Shown here piece by piece: positions 15,446 to 24,074 of a stretch of 25,562 nt of DNA (the first letter of the stretch is position 1; each line of letters starts with the position of its first letter). Source of the stretch: Jingweiarchaeum tengchongense (GTDB lineage: Archaea > Nanobdellota > Nanobdellia > Jingweiarchaeales > Jingweiarchaeaceae); the NCBI GenBank assembly GCA_038874075.1, contig JAVZDD010000011.1:1-25562 (forward strand), given 5' to 3'. A model generated the notes under the pieces. It was not told where the DNA came from. It worked only from the letters and a program-made list of their open reading frames with translations, and did no database searches. The translations under genes were made by a program, and so were the position numbers.

Positions 15446-16306
15446 ATAAAATGCGGCTCATATATCCTGTTCCCATTATGTGCAGGGTATTATCCGTACC
15501 TAAAAGTGGATACTACATGTAGCTTAAAAGACCACCTTCAAAAAGGGAGATAGAAAAAAGAAGACTTGCAGTGGAAATACAGGTTGCCCATAAAAGAACA
15601 AAAGGCACATTCGGTCCATATAGATTACAGAGGGAATTGTCATCACATGGTATAAAAGTAGGTATATACCGCATAAGAAGAATAAGAAGAGAACTAGGTA
15701 TAAAATGTAAACAGGTTAAAAGGTTTAAGGCCACTACAGATTCAAAACACTCATTACCAGTGGCAGATAATCTCCTTAACCAGAATTTTACTGTAGATGT
15801 ACCAGATAAAGTCTGGGTCAGTGATATAACTTATATATCTACAAAAGAAGGATGGCTTTACCTTGTAACCCATAAAGACTTATTTAGTGGAGAGATTGTT
15901 GGCTATGTCATGGATTCAAGGATGACCCAGGAGCTTGTTAAAAGGTCTCTCCTTATGGCAGTGAAAAAGAGAAAACCCCAAGTAAGGGCTTATCCATCAC
16001 TCTGATAGGGGTAGCCAATACTGTGCTAATAATTATCAAAATATGCTTAAATTATTGAACATCATACCCTCTATGAGCAGAAAAGGTAACCCCTACGATA
16101 ATGCCCTTTTATGGAAGAGCTTTTTTGGAACATTGAAAAATGAGGTTATATATCATAAAAGATATGCCACAAGAAAAGAGGCCATAAAGGACATTATTGA
16201 ATACATAGAGATATTTTATAATAGGCAGGGATTACAAGAAGGGCTCGGTTATCTATCACCCGTAGAGTTTTTAAAAGAGTCTTATGCTATAAGGATGGCG
16301 GCATGA
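15421..16306 (+). pseudogene. IS3 orfB (DDE transposase), decayed
   Basis: The frame runs from about 15421 with FLKRYAFINKMRLIYPV, meets an in-frame TAG at 15520-15522 where relatives have Trp (GYYM then stop, then LKRPP), resumes through the first catalytic Asp (VWVSDITYI), and then shifts frame near 15975-15990. The second Asp (HHSDRGSQY) is read in a different frame, before the frame starting at 16043. In the last part the catalytic position reads LLWKSFFGTLK, with Lys in place of the Glu of the usual ESFFGTLK. The gene has therefore lost activity in several independent ways and is old. Confidence 0.88.
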
Positions 16307-17697
16307 AAAAAGTTTGGGGACATTATTGGCGGCAGGCGCCAAAATTAACGGCAGGGCCTGAAAAAGACTTTCTTCAAAATCTGTTTTGTGCTTTAAACAT
16401 CAACAATATCCGCTATGCCGTAATGCGTAATTACAGCACGCTTCCTGAGAGTACTGGCGGTAGTGACCTGGATATACTTGTTGCAAAAGCGGATACCCAA
16501 CGCGCTTTAACGTTGTTGAGAGAAACTATTAAGAAGTCAGGCGGGGTTTCGCTTGGCTGTACTGAATCATTCGGTTTTTATCAAACATGTGTTTTAGGAA
16601 AAACTGAAGGTAAGAACTGGTGGGGATTACAGATAGATATTTATTTCGGATTGTTCTTCAAAGGTCAACTCCTTATCAATGAAAGAGAAGAGCTTTGGGT
16701 GGAAACTTACAAGGGAATTCCTGTGCTAAACGGAAGGTTAGCTGGTGTGCTAGGAATCCTTAAAGAAGGTCTTAATCACTATAAGACCTCTCAAAGATAT
16801 CTGCCTTCTGCCCGTAAAGCAGCCATGGAGGATTGGCCAATAATTTCAGCCATTCTTAATCCTATGGGAGTGGCAGTGTTAGCCAAACTTAGGGAATTGA
16901 TACTTTCTGATCTTAATGAAAGGGAGAGTAAACGAAAATGGCGAAAATTAAGGTATGCATTCTTTCTCCATAGTTTTCTCAAGCACCCGTACACTTTTCT
17001 TGTAAATTTTTTGCAATATGAGATATATAAGATTAGACGCTATATTAAACCGTCTGGGTTAATTATGGCCGTACTTGGTGTGGATGGATCTGGTAAGTCG
17101 ACCATAATTGATACCATAAAGCCTATTTTGAATGCTGTTACCCATAACGCCGTATATGTATACCATTTAAGGCCGTCGCTACTGCCGCCTCTGGTAAGAC
17201 TCAAGGGAAAGAAAGCTGTGACAGGAGGACCAGTGGTTAATCCACACGCGTCTAAACCTTCAGGTCTTTTTGGGTCTTTGATACGTTTAACATATTATAC
17301 CCTTGATTACATTCTCGGCTATTGGCTTAAAATTAGGCCTATCGTGGCAAAGCAACCTGCTATTGTTATTTATGATCGTTATGCCTATGACATGGTTTTG
17401 GATCCCCGCCGTTTTCGGATTGGACTCTCTGGCAGGGTGGTGGGATGGTTTACAGCCCTTGTACCGAAGCCAGACCTGATTCTCTGCCTCCACGCCTCTG
17501 CGGAAACCATTTCAGCTCGCAAACAGGAACTGTCGATTGAGGAGATTCGCCGTCAAGTAAATGCGTTGAAGACATTTGCGGCTCATGAACGAAGGGCCAT
17601 GCTACTATCCAATGAGCGAAAAAGTGTGACTGATCTAATCGCAGAGATTCTTGAAAAACTGTATGAATTTTTAATGAATAGAAAACAAAGTTGTTAA
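16303..17697 (+). CDS. Nucleotidyltransferase-like / thymidylate-kinase-like fusion protein
   Basis: 464 residues with two parts. The N-terminal part (about 20-200) has a polymerase-beta-like signature, Gly53-Ser54-Asp55-x-Asp57 (GGSDLDILV), with a possible third Asp at 112 in QIDIYFG. The C-terminal part (from about 250) has a P-loop GVDGSGKST (259-267) and a DRYAYD segment, as in thymidylate kinases. Proteins of this build are repeatedly seen in O-antigen and exopolysaccharide clusters, often beside an APH-like kinase such as the one at 19646. A role in phosphorylating a sugar or lipid intermediate is plausible but unproven. ATG 16303 overlaps the transposase stop; AAGGA at about 16291 could serve as ribosome binding site. 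The first 15-20 residues may be derived from the IS3 tail. Confidence 0.8.
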   Translation: MKKVWGHYWRQAPKLTAGPEKDFLQNLFCALNINNIRYAVMRNYSTLPESTGGSDLDILVAKADTQRALTLLRETIKKSGGVSLGCTESFGFYQTCVLGKTEGKNWWGLQIDIYFGLFFKGQLLINEREELWVETYKGIPVLNGRLAGVLGILKEGLNHYKTSQRYLPSARKAAMEDWPIISAILNPMGVAVLAKLRELILSDLNERESKRKWRKLRYAFFLHSFLKHPYTFLVNFLQYEIYKIRRYIKPSGLIMAVLGVDGSGKSTIIDTIKPILNAVTHNAVYVYHLRPSLLPPLVRLKGKKAVTGGPVVNPHASKPSGLFGSLIRLTYYTLDYILGYWLKIRPIVAKQPAIVIYDRYAYDMVLDPRRFRIGLSGRVVGWFTALVPKPDLILCLHASAETISARKQELSIEEIRRQVNALKTFAAHERRAMLLSNERKSVTDLIAEILEKLYEFLMNRKQSC

Positions 17698-17736
17698 TTA
17701 TAAGACAATTACAGCTTCGGAGCAGTCAAAAGGATC

Positions 17737-18418
17737 ATGAGATCCCCGGATGGTTTTTATGAGAGAGATTCATTGATCCTTTCATATTGTATAAGCCGAA
17801 ATATCCTTCATTTGGGATGTATAGGAGAAACCGACGCCCCGGTTCAAGAGAAAATTAAAAAAAAGAGAGGATTTACTTCACTCCAAGGTTGCTAATGTTG
17901 CACATGAACTCTATGGTATAGATTTAAATCATCAAGCAATTGAACAATATAAGAAACTAAATATTCAAAATCTATATACAGGCAATGTAGAAGAAATAAA
18001 TAAAATTGATCTAAAATTGCCTTTTAAGACCTTCGATGTTGTCCTATTCACAAATCTTCTGGAACATATAAGTAATCCTGGCTTGGCCTTAGAGGGGTTA
18101 AAAAAATTTATAGATGAGGATAGCACAATTCTTATAACTGTTCCGCATGCATTTGGTCTCCTCAACTTTATTTGGTATTCTGTCGGGGTTTTTGAAGAAC
18201 GCTTACAACATGTATCAATGTATAATATTGCAGGATTGACTAACCTGTTAGAAAGGCATGGATATTATGTCGTTAGGTACTGTACCTGTTGTGAAAAGCG
18301 TCCATCTTCTATTATGAAAAAAATAATATTCTATTTCGCATATTCTACCCTTAGGTTGTTTCCTAAGTTTGGTGGTACGATCTTTATCGAGGCAAGATTG
18401 AGACGCTGTGGATCGTAG
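17737..18418 (+). pseudogene. Class I SAM-dependent methyltransferase (Methyltransf_11-like), frameshifted at an A8 run
   Basis: ATG 17737 opens a frame MRSPDGFYERDSLILS with motif I as NILHLGCIGE, ending at TAA 17893-17895. Reading one base over after the run of eight A (17857-17864) gives EDLLHSKVANVAHELYGIDLN, which is strand 2 with its acidic residue. That frame continues through FDVVLFTNLLEHISNPG and ITVPHAFGLLNF, the expected motifs, to TAG 18416-18418. One A fewer in the run restores a single protein of about 226 residues. AAGG at 17730-17733 is a possible ribosome binding site. The 3' end overlaps the next glycosyltransferase by 11 bases, an arrangement of an active operon, so sequencing error or a very recent mutation is as likely as true decay. 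Confidence 0.8.
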
Positions 18419-19643
18419 AAATCTTCGAATATTAGTATCTGCCTATGCATGTGAGCCGGGAAAGGGTTCAGAGCCTGAGGTGGGATGGCAATGGGTTCAT
18501 CAAATTGCACGTTTCCATCAAACTTGGGTTTTAACACGAAGTAACAATCGAAGGGCTATAGAAGAAGCTTTAAAGCAAAATCCCAATCCAAATCTGAAGT
18601 TCGTGTATCTGGATCTACCATCTTGGGCGCGTTTCTGGAAAAAGGGCAATCGCGGTGTGCACCTGTACTACTATATATGGCAGATTCTGTCCGGTATAAC
18701 GGCAAGAAAACTTCATAGCGCGATCGGCTTCGACCTTGCTCATCACGTGACGTTTGTTAATGATTGGATAGGGACCGGATTGTCGCTGGTGTCTTGTCCG
18801 TTGGTATGGGGACCAATTGGATCAAATCCCAACGTTTCCAGGAAGTACGTTGATTTCATTGGGCGTAGGGAACTTTGCAGGCGGTATTTCCGGTCACTGT
18901 TTCGGAAATTGATGCCATTGGTTGACCCGATGCATCGTTTGAGCATGAAAAGGGCCGCCTTAATACTCCCGGCGAATCGTGAAAGTCTGCAACGTATTTC
19001 AAAAGAATACAGGCAAAAGACCTTAGCATGGCCACAAAACGCCATTAGTAGAGAGGTCATAGCAAAAAAACATAAGAGACATACAAAGAAAACAAAAATT
19101 ATCAGTATTGGGCAACTGAGGGGTATAAAAGGTTTTCGCCTCGCCATCAAAGCATTTTCCTTACATACAAAAGTCCATCCTGCGTCCACCTTGACGATCG
19201 TAGGGGAAGGCAAGCAGCGGCAGGAATTGGAGGCACTCTGCGCTGACATGGATATCGAGCGAAAGGTTATCTTTACCGGAGAGATTCCCAGGCAGCAGGT
19301 GTTCCAGGCCTTGGACGAGCACTCGGTGTTCCTTTTCCCATCATTCGAAGGTGCAGGGATGGTGGTTATTGAAGCCATGGCAAGGGGACTCCCTGTTGTC
19401 TGTCTTGATTTCGGAGGTCCAGGTGAATATGTGACAGAAGATTGTGGAATCAAAGTTCCCCTGACTGAACTTGACGAAGTTGTAGCGGGGCTTGCAGATG
19501 CCCTTAACCGCCTTGCATCAGATTCCGCTCTTTATGAACGCCTTTCTGCCGGTGCTATTGCCAGGGTTCGAGACCATTTTACCTGGGATTATATTGGTGA
19601 CAGATTAAACGAGATATATCAGCAAGTCTTAAAGTCAACATAA
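18408..19643 (+). CDS. Family 4 glycosyltransferase (GT-B)
   Basis: 411 residues from GTG 18408 (MDRRNLRILVSAYACEPGKGSEPEVGWQW); the SAYACEPGKGSE loop is typical of a GT4 subgroup in exopolysaccharide loci. The C-terminal Rossmann half starts at KIISIGQLRGIKGF, includes the EGKQRQELE segment, and ends with the donor-binding pattern LFPSFEGAGMVVIEAMARGLPVV, in which two Glu residues seven positions apart (the E-x7-E motif) contact the donor. The start overlaps the preceding methyltransferase by 11 bases, implying translational coupling. No membrane segment is seen. The acceptor would be the growing lipid-linked oligosaccharide; sugar specificity is unknown. Confidence 0.9.
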   Translation: MDRRNLRILVSAYACEPGKGSEPEVGWQWVHQIARFHQTWVLTRSNNRRAIEEALKQNPNPNLKFVYLDLPSWARFWKKGNRGVHLYYYIWQILSGITARKLHSAIGFDLAHHVTFVNDWIGTGLSLVSCPLVWGPIGSNPNVSRKYVDFIGRRELCRRYFRSLFRKLMPLVDPMHRLSMKRAALILPANRESLQRISKEYRQKTLAWPQNAISREVIAKKHKRHTKKTKIISIGQLRGIKGFRLAIKAFSLHTKVHPASTLTIVGEGKQRQELEALCADMDIERKVIFTGEIPRQQVFQALDEHSVFLFPSFEGAGMVVIEAMARGLPVVCLDFGGPGEYVTEDCGIKVPLTELDEVVAGLADALNRLASDSALYERLSAGAIARVRDHFTWDYIGDRLNEIYQQVLKST

Positions 19644-19645
19644 TA

Positions 19646-20818
19646 ATGGCTCCCTGCAAGATTTACAGTGAAACACTTTCTTATCTCAAGGATAGTCCAA
19701 AATTCATAGGTCTACCGCCCTGGGAACCTATCCTGTTAATCCCGCTTTTTCCTAAAGCTGTTCAGCAAAAGGCTTTTTACCTCTACAGTCCCGCTTCTAT
19801 TAGGGGCAAAATGTTCAAAACCATCGGCCAGTTCATGGCCACAACAGGGTTTTTCTCTGTCTTAGGGAGGCTTAAAAGTTTTTCGATAAATGACCTTAGC
19901 ATTTCCGAGACGGTTCGCGCAATTATTAGAAGTGATTCCCTTAAAGCTCTGGTTGAAGACTGGGAGAGGTATTTACAGATATCACCTCTTCTGGTTGCTC
20001 TTTCCCTCGGTAGGGATTCCCCTTTTAGAAAAGTTACAGCATTGTTATTTGACCTCAAGGGCAAGCCTGTGGCTCTAGCAAAAGTGGGGGCCACGAAAGA
20101 GGCCCATTCTTTGATTAAAAATGAGACAAATGCACTGAGTTTTATGGCACAAAACCAAATGGAGGAGTATTCTCCCAGATTGCTTGGTTTCGGACAGACG
20201 GGAGCTCTTGTTTGGATGCTTCAAGAGCCACTCTTAGAAGGAAGACCTTCATCTATAAAACTTGGTTATGCACAGCTCAAATTTCTGGGCGCAATGGCAA
20301 ATAAAACTTTTTGTAGTGCTAAAGATAGAGAAGAGCAGCTGCAATTCTTCCGTTCTTTTTGCAGGCTTCTAAAACAAAACGTCTCTCCGAGCAACTCGGA
20401 TTTTGCCACCAACAGAACTTTGTTCGATTCAATGGTCGGAAATGCTTATGCAGCAATAGAGCAACAAAAATGGGAGGACTGGAATTTTGCTGCGGCCCAT
20501 GGGGATTTCGCACCTTGGAATCTGCGTGTTTCAGGAAAAAGACTTGTCGTTTTAGATTGGGAGTATTTTTTGCCCTGCATGCCCGTTGGGTGGGACCTTC
20601 TGCATTACATTTTTCAGGTAGAACGACTGGTAAAAAGGCGGTCAATAATGGATATCCGTCAGAGGTTTGCTCGAGGCTCATATAAGAACGTAATAAGTTG
20701 TTTTGAGAAGGAGACCGGTTTCAGCATAAATGATCAGTCAATCCTCTCTGATTTTGTGCTTCTGTCAGTCCAATTTGACCTGATTCCTCGATATTTATGC
20801 TGTAACCATAGTATATGA
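19646..20818 (+). CDS. APH/choline-kinase-like phosphotransferase of a polysaccharide locus
   Basis: 390 residues. The kinase core is shown by HGDFAPWN (285-292), the Brenner-type catalytic loop with catalytic Asp287 and metal-binding Asn292, and by VLDWEYF with the metal-binding Asp304. Upstream, LAKVG (Lys146) and a Glu at about 160 are candidates for the Lys-Glu pair that positions ATP. The first 120 residues are extra relative to a bare APH domain and not recognised. It starts two bases after the previous stop and overlaps the next start (ATGA). Together with the kinase-like fusion at 16303 it suggests phosphorylation of a cluster-specific intermediate. Antibiotic resistance is unlikely in this setting. 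Confidence 0.8.
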   Translation: MAPCKIYSETLSYLKDSPKFIGLPPWEPILLIPLFPKAVQQKAFYLYSPASIRGKMFKTIGQFMATTGFFSVLGRLKSFSINDLSISETVRAIIRSDSLKALVEDWERYLQISPLLVALSLGRDSPFRKVTALLFDLKGKPVALAKVGATKEAHSLIKNETNALSFMAQNQMEEYSPRLLGFGQTGALVWMLQEPLLEGRPSSIKLGYAQLKFLGAMANKTFCSAKDREEQLQFFRSFCRLLKQNVSPSNSDFATNRTLFDSMVGNAYAAIEQQKWEDWNFAAAHGDFAPWNLRVSGKRLVVLDWEYFLPCMPVGWDLLHYIFQVERLVKRRSIMDIRQRFARGSYKNVISCFEKETGFSINDQSILSDFVLLSVQFDLIPRYLCCNHSI

Positions 20819-22023
20819 AAATTGTCCTGGTGCACAACTATTACGGATCGGGAGCTCCGAGTGGAGAGAATGCTGTTTTTGAGGCTGAGAAAGCCCTACT
20901 TGAAAGGCATGGTCATGATGTTATAGTCTTTACACGCCACAGTGATACTCTCAGGAACAAAGGTATTTTGGGCACAATATTAGGTGGTCTTTCCACGCCA
21001 TTTAATCCCTTTACTTTTATAAAGATACGTAGAATCTTACAAGCATACCAGCCTGATGTTATCCATGTACATAACTTTTTTCCACTTATTTCACCCTCTG
21101 TCTTTTATGCAGCAACCGGAAAGAAAACCGCTACAGTAATGACTTTACATAACTACCGATTGTTTTGCCCTGCAGCTATCCCTCTGCGCGATGGGAAAGT
21201 TTGTACGTTATGTATTGACCAGAGATGTGTTTTACCTGCACTGCGCTTTGGTTGTTATCGTAATGGCATTATTCCAACGGTGCCTTTGGCAATCATGACC
21301 GCACTCCATAGGATACTTAAAACATGGGAGAAGCATGTGGACGTTTTTATCGCTTTGAGCGAATTTCAGAAGAGCCTTATGGTAAGGGCAGGGCTACCGG
21401 ATAATAGGGTTTTTGTGAAACCAAATTTCCACCCGCATCCAAAGAAACCATTGCCGTGGGCAGAAAGAGAAGACAAGGTTGTTTTTCTTGGAAGGCTGGG
21501 AGAGGAAAAGGGTGTGCGGACCCTCCTAGATGCTTGGAAGATCTGGGGGCCAGCTGCTCCAAAACTGGAGATTATCGGTGATGGTCCACTCGCTAATGAG
21601 ATTATGTGGAGGGTAAGCCATTGTGAACTAAAGGATAGGGTAATCTTACATGGGCAACTGCCTTACGAAGAAGCTCAGAAGCATCTTGCGAAAGCTAAAT
21701 TACTAATACTGCCATCTTTATGGTTTGAGGGTTTTCCTATGGTGATCCGTGAATCTCTTGCCTTAGGGGTTCCTGTTGCAGCCTCAAGGATTGGTTCACT
21801 GCCGGAAATTGTGCAAGAAGGTGTATCCGGGGTATTGTTTGAGCCAGGTAACATTGAAGACTTGGTGCAGAAAGCAAGTAATATCTGGAACAATCCCCAA
21901 ATTTTAGAGGATCTCGCGAAGGGAGCAAGGAAAATTTTTGAGGAAAGGTACACGGCCCGAGTCAACTACAAAATTCTTATCGAGATTTATCAGAAATCGA
22001 TTGACTATCGAAATAACCGGTAG
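20815..22023 (+). CDS. Family 4 glycosyltransferase with a Cys-containing insert
   Basis: 402 residues. MKIVLVHNYYGSGAPSGENAVF starts the N-terminal Rossmann domain, DVIHVHNFFPLISPS the acceptor side. KVVFLGRLGEEKGVRTLLDAW opens the second domain, and LPSLWFEGFPMVIRESLALGVPVAAS holds the donor-binding E-x7-E. After MTLHNYRLFCPAA a segment with Cys residues (C-T-L-C-x4-C, then another Cys near FGCYRNG) may bind a metal or stabilise the acceptor site; this occurs in related enzymes with the same HNYRLFCP motif. Its ATG overlaps the stop of the APH-like gene. The donor is not known. Confidence 0.91.
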   Translation: MKIVLVHNYYGSGAPSGENAVFEAEKALLERHGHDVIVFTRHSDTLRNKGILGTILGGLSTPFNPFTFIKIRRILQAYQPDVIHVHNFFPLISPSVFYAATGKKTATVMTLHNYRLFCPAAIPLRDGKVCTLCIDQRCVLPALRFGCYRNGIIPTVPLAIMTALHRILKTWEKHVDVFIALSEFQKSLMVRAGLPDNRVFVKPNFHPHPKKPLPWAEREDKVVFLGRLGEEKGVRTLLDAWKIWGPAAPKLEIIGDGPLANEIMWRVSHCELKDRVILHGQLPYEEAQKHLAKAKLLILPSLWFEGFPMVIRESLALGVPVAASRIGSLPEIVQEGVSGVLFEPGNIEDLVQKASNIWNNPQILEDLAKGARKIFEERYTARVNYKILIEIYQKSIDYRNNR

Positions 22024-22027
22024 TACG

Positions 22028-22834
22028 GTGGACGGATCAAAAGAACAGAAAATTTTGGACGATACTGAGAACATATTGGGATTTCAGGTAGTTGCGGTCA
22101 ACCGAGATATGTGCTTGGATGCCATCGTCGAAATCATAAAAAGTCGCTCTGATTCTCATAATACGGACCAGAATATTCGCACCTATTATTTAGCCTGTAT
22201 AAATCCCCATTCAATTTATATGGCATCCAAGGACCCCATTGTGAAGCAAGCATTATTGAATGCAGATATCTTAGTTCCTGATGGGATAGGGATTATTTTA
22301 GCATCCAGGTTGAGGGGTGGCAGGATTAGGGGGCGGATAACCGGGAGTGACATTTTTGAAGGCGTAAGCGAGAGACTCAACGAATGCGGGGGTTTCTCAT
22401 ACTTCTTCTTGGGTTCGACGCACAGGGTTCTTGAAAAGATAAGGGAAAAAATGTCGAAGAAGTACCCACGGATCAGGGTAGCAGGCGTATACTCTCCTCC
22501 ATTTTCTGATGTTGTTGATCAGAGCGAAAGCAACCGAATAGTGGACACCGTGAACCAAGTTAGTCCGGATGTGCTTTGGGTTGGTATGACGGCGCCGAAA
22601 CAGGAAAAATGGATTTTTGAAAATAGGTACCGACTCAGGGTAAAGTTCATTGGCGCGATAGGGGCCGTCTTCGACTTTTTCAGCGGGGAGGTCAAAAGGC
22701 CTGGAGCCTTTTTTCAACGGTTGGGCCTCGAATGGTTGGGAAGATTTATGAGACAGCCGAGACGTCTTTGGCGAAGGACTGTGATTTCTGCCCCCTGGTT
22801 CCTGATGCAATTATTAAAATATACTGTCAAATGA
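22028..22834 (+). CDS. WecG/TagA/CpsF family glycosyltransferase (GT26)
   Basis: 268 residues from GTG 22028, five bases after the previous stop; a TTG-started frame from 21938 overlaps the previous gene and adds non-family residues. Family motifs in order: YYLACINPHSIYMASKDP, ADILVPDGIGI with the conserved Asp, GRITGSDIFE, the nucleotide-binding-type FFLGSTHRVLEKI, and PDVLWVGMTAPKQEKWI, then GAVFDFFSGEVKRPGAFFQRLGLEWLGR near the C-terminus. The family adds the second sugar (N-acetylmannosaminuronate in WecG, N-acetylmannosamine in TagA) to the lipid-linked first sugar. That fits its place just before the initiating transferase at 23067. Confidence 0.92.
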   Translation: MDGSKEQKILDDTENILGFQVVAVNRDMCLDAIVEIIKSRSDSHNTDQNIRTYYLACINPHSIYMASKDPIVKQALLNADILVPDGIGIILASRLRGGRIRGRITGSDIFEGVSERLNECGGFSYFFLGSTHRVLEKIREKMSKKYPRIRVAGVYSPPFSDVVDQSESNRIVDTVNQVSPDVLWVGMTAPKQEKWIFENRYRLRVKFIGAIGAVFDFFSGEVKRPGAFFQRLGLEWLGRFMRQPRRLWRRTVISAPWFLMQLLKYTVK

Positions 22835-23066
22835 TTCGAGCTTTGCTTCCATACTTTCAACCCATTCGGTCGTGTCTTGGCTTTTTCGATGATTGATTTT
22901 CTCTGACAGATTCGTCTTCTTTAGTTCGTCAAGTCACAAACTTTGTGGATTCGCGGATCCTAATGTGATCAGGGCGCTAAGGAGGCTCAAGAGAAACCGC
23001 CCGGATAGTATGAAGCCCATATGAAAAATCAGTAGGCAAACCACTTTCGTTGTGAGACAAACTTAA

Positions 23067-24074
23067 ATGCTCCTGACACTTATTACCTCCTTTGCAACAT
23101 GTTTGATACTCGTGCCTCTCTGTGAGAGATTGGCGCTGAAATGGGGTCTTGTGGATGTCCCAGGAGACAGAAAGATTCATACGAAGCCCACACCAGTATC
23201 CGGTGGTATTGCTGTTTTTTTTGGGATCGCGGCGGGAATATGTATAAACTCAGGTCTCTTAAACGATCTAGCGCCTCTCTTACTCTGCGGGGCTTTGATT
23301 GTACTTGTAGGGCTACTGGATGCCCTACGCCTGGTCCATGCTCAAGTAAAGCTTCTCGTTGTGATGCCCCTCGTATCGGTCGTTCTTATCTTTTCGGGTT
23401 TCGGGCTTAAGATGTTCCCCTGGGATTTCCTAAATCACTTTTTCACTGTCGTGTGGGTAATGGGAGTAGCTGGTGCTTTCAACCTTATAGATGGAATGGA
23501 CGGACTCTGCTCTGGGCTTTCTCTTATAGCCTCAGTCTTCTTTCTTTTTTGGGCATTGGAAGTAAAAGATCCTCTTATAACAGTGACTTCCATCTCCATC
23601 GCTGGTAGTTCCCTTGGTTTCCTCCTTTTCAACTTCTACCCAGCTAGAATATTCCTTGGTGACGGTGGAGCTATGCTTCTGGGGTTTCTGCTTTCCTTTC
23701 TTGGGTTGATGCTTGCGAATAGCGAAAAGCTCAATCTTCTCACAAGGTGGATGATACCCGTACTCGTTCTTTCTGTTCCCATTTTTGATACTACACTCAT
23801 AAGCTTTTCCCGGCTTAGGAAGGGTGTTATTCCGTTCTTGCATCCAGGAAGAGACCATCTCCATCACAGATTCTTGGACATTTTCAGGACCCAGAAAAAG
23901 ACCGTAGTTTTCATGTATCTTTTGGCAACAATTGGAGGCTTTCTCTCTATTCTTACTGGAAGGGCAAATATAAGACTTGCATACACAGTTTTTGTTACAA
24001 TCCTTTTTGTCTGTCTTTTTTTCATCCTCTGGCTGGAAAAAACAGCAGAAGAAAAGGCACGGGGTCATAAATAG
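23067..24074 (+). CDS. Polyprenyl-phosphate HexNAc-1-phosphate transferase (WecA/MraY family)
   Basis: A 335-residue polytopic membrane protein with about ten to eleven helices. Family landmarks: HTKPTPVSGGIAV (38-50), the catalytic loop NLIDGMDGL (139-147, with Asp142 and Asp145), FLGDGGAMLLGF (196-207), and the HxHH-type loop DHLHHRF (266-272). It would transfer a HexNAc-1-phosphate from UDP-sugar to undecaprenyl phosphate and so begin synthesis of the repeat unit. The usual adjacent acidic pair after the third helix (LDD) reads Leu84-Asp85-Ala86, so one Asp thought to help bind magnesium is replaced. That may alter activity or be a lineage variant. No ribosome binding site is clear. A 232-base non-coding gap precedes it. 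Confidence 0.88.
   Translation: MLLTLITSFATCLILVPLCERLALKWGLVDVPGDRKIHTKPTPVSGGIAVFFGIAAGICINSGLLNDLAPLLLCGALIVLVGLLDALRLVHAQVKLLVVMPLVSVVLIFSGFGLKMFPWDFLNHFFTVVWVMGVAGAFNLIDGMDGLCSGLSLIASVFFLFWALEVKDPLITVTSISIAGSSLGFLLFNFYPARIFLGDGGAMLLGFLLSFLGLMLANSEKLNLLTRWMIPVLVLSVPIFDTTLISFSRLRKGVIPFLHPGRDHLHHRFLDIFRTQKKTVVFMYLLATIGGFLSILTGRANIRLAYTVFVTILFVCLFFILWLEKTAEEKARGHK

Larger units (their letters stand above)
15133..16306 (+). mobile_element. Inactivated IS3-family insertion sequence (remnant)
   Basis: Contains an orfA/orfB transposase pair with the IS3-type slippery site between them. It carries at least two frameshifts, an in-frame stop and a catalytic Glu-to-Lys change. The right end is missing: the kinase gene at 16303 begins inside the last codon of orfB, leaving no room for the usual terminal repeat. 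No left terminal repeat was recognised either. The element splits the biosynthesis cluster but is in the same direction, so read-through transcription is possible. Confidence 0.88.

Noticed and set aside
19646..20818. Aminoglycoside resistance gene
   Set aside because: The APH-type catalytic loop is shared by many kinases; the location in a glycosyltransferase operon and the long N-terminal extension argue against drug modification.
22990..23066. Possible riboswitch (GGCAAACC followed by a small hairpin, recalling a GEMM cyclic-di-GMP motif) before the WecA-like gene
   Set aside because: Only the GGCAAACC piece matches; the second conserved strand and the enclosing stem are absent and the motif is too close to the start codon.
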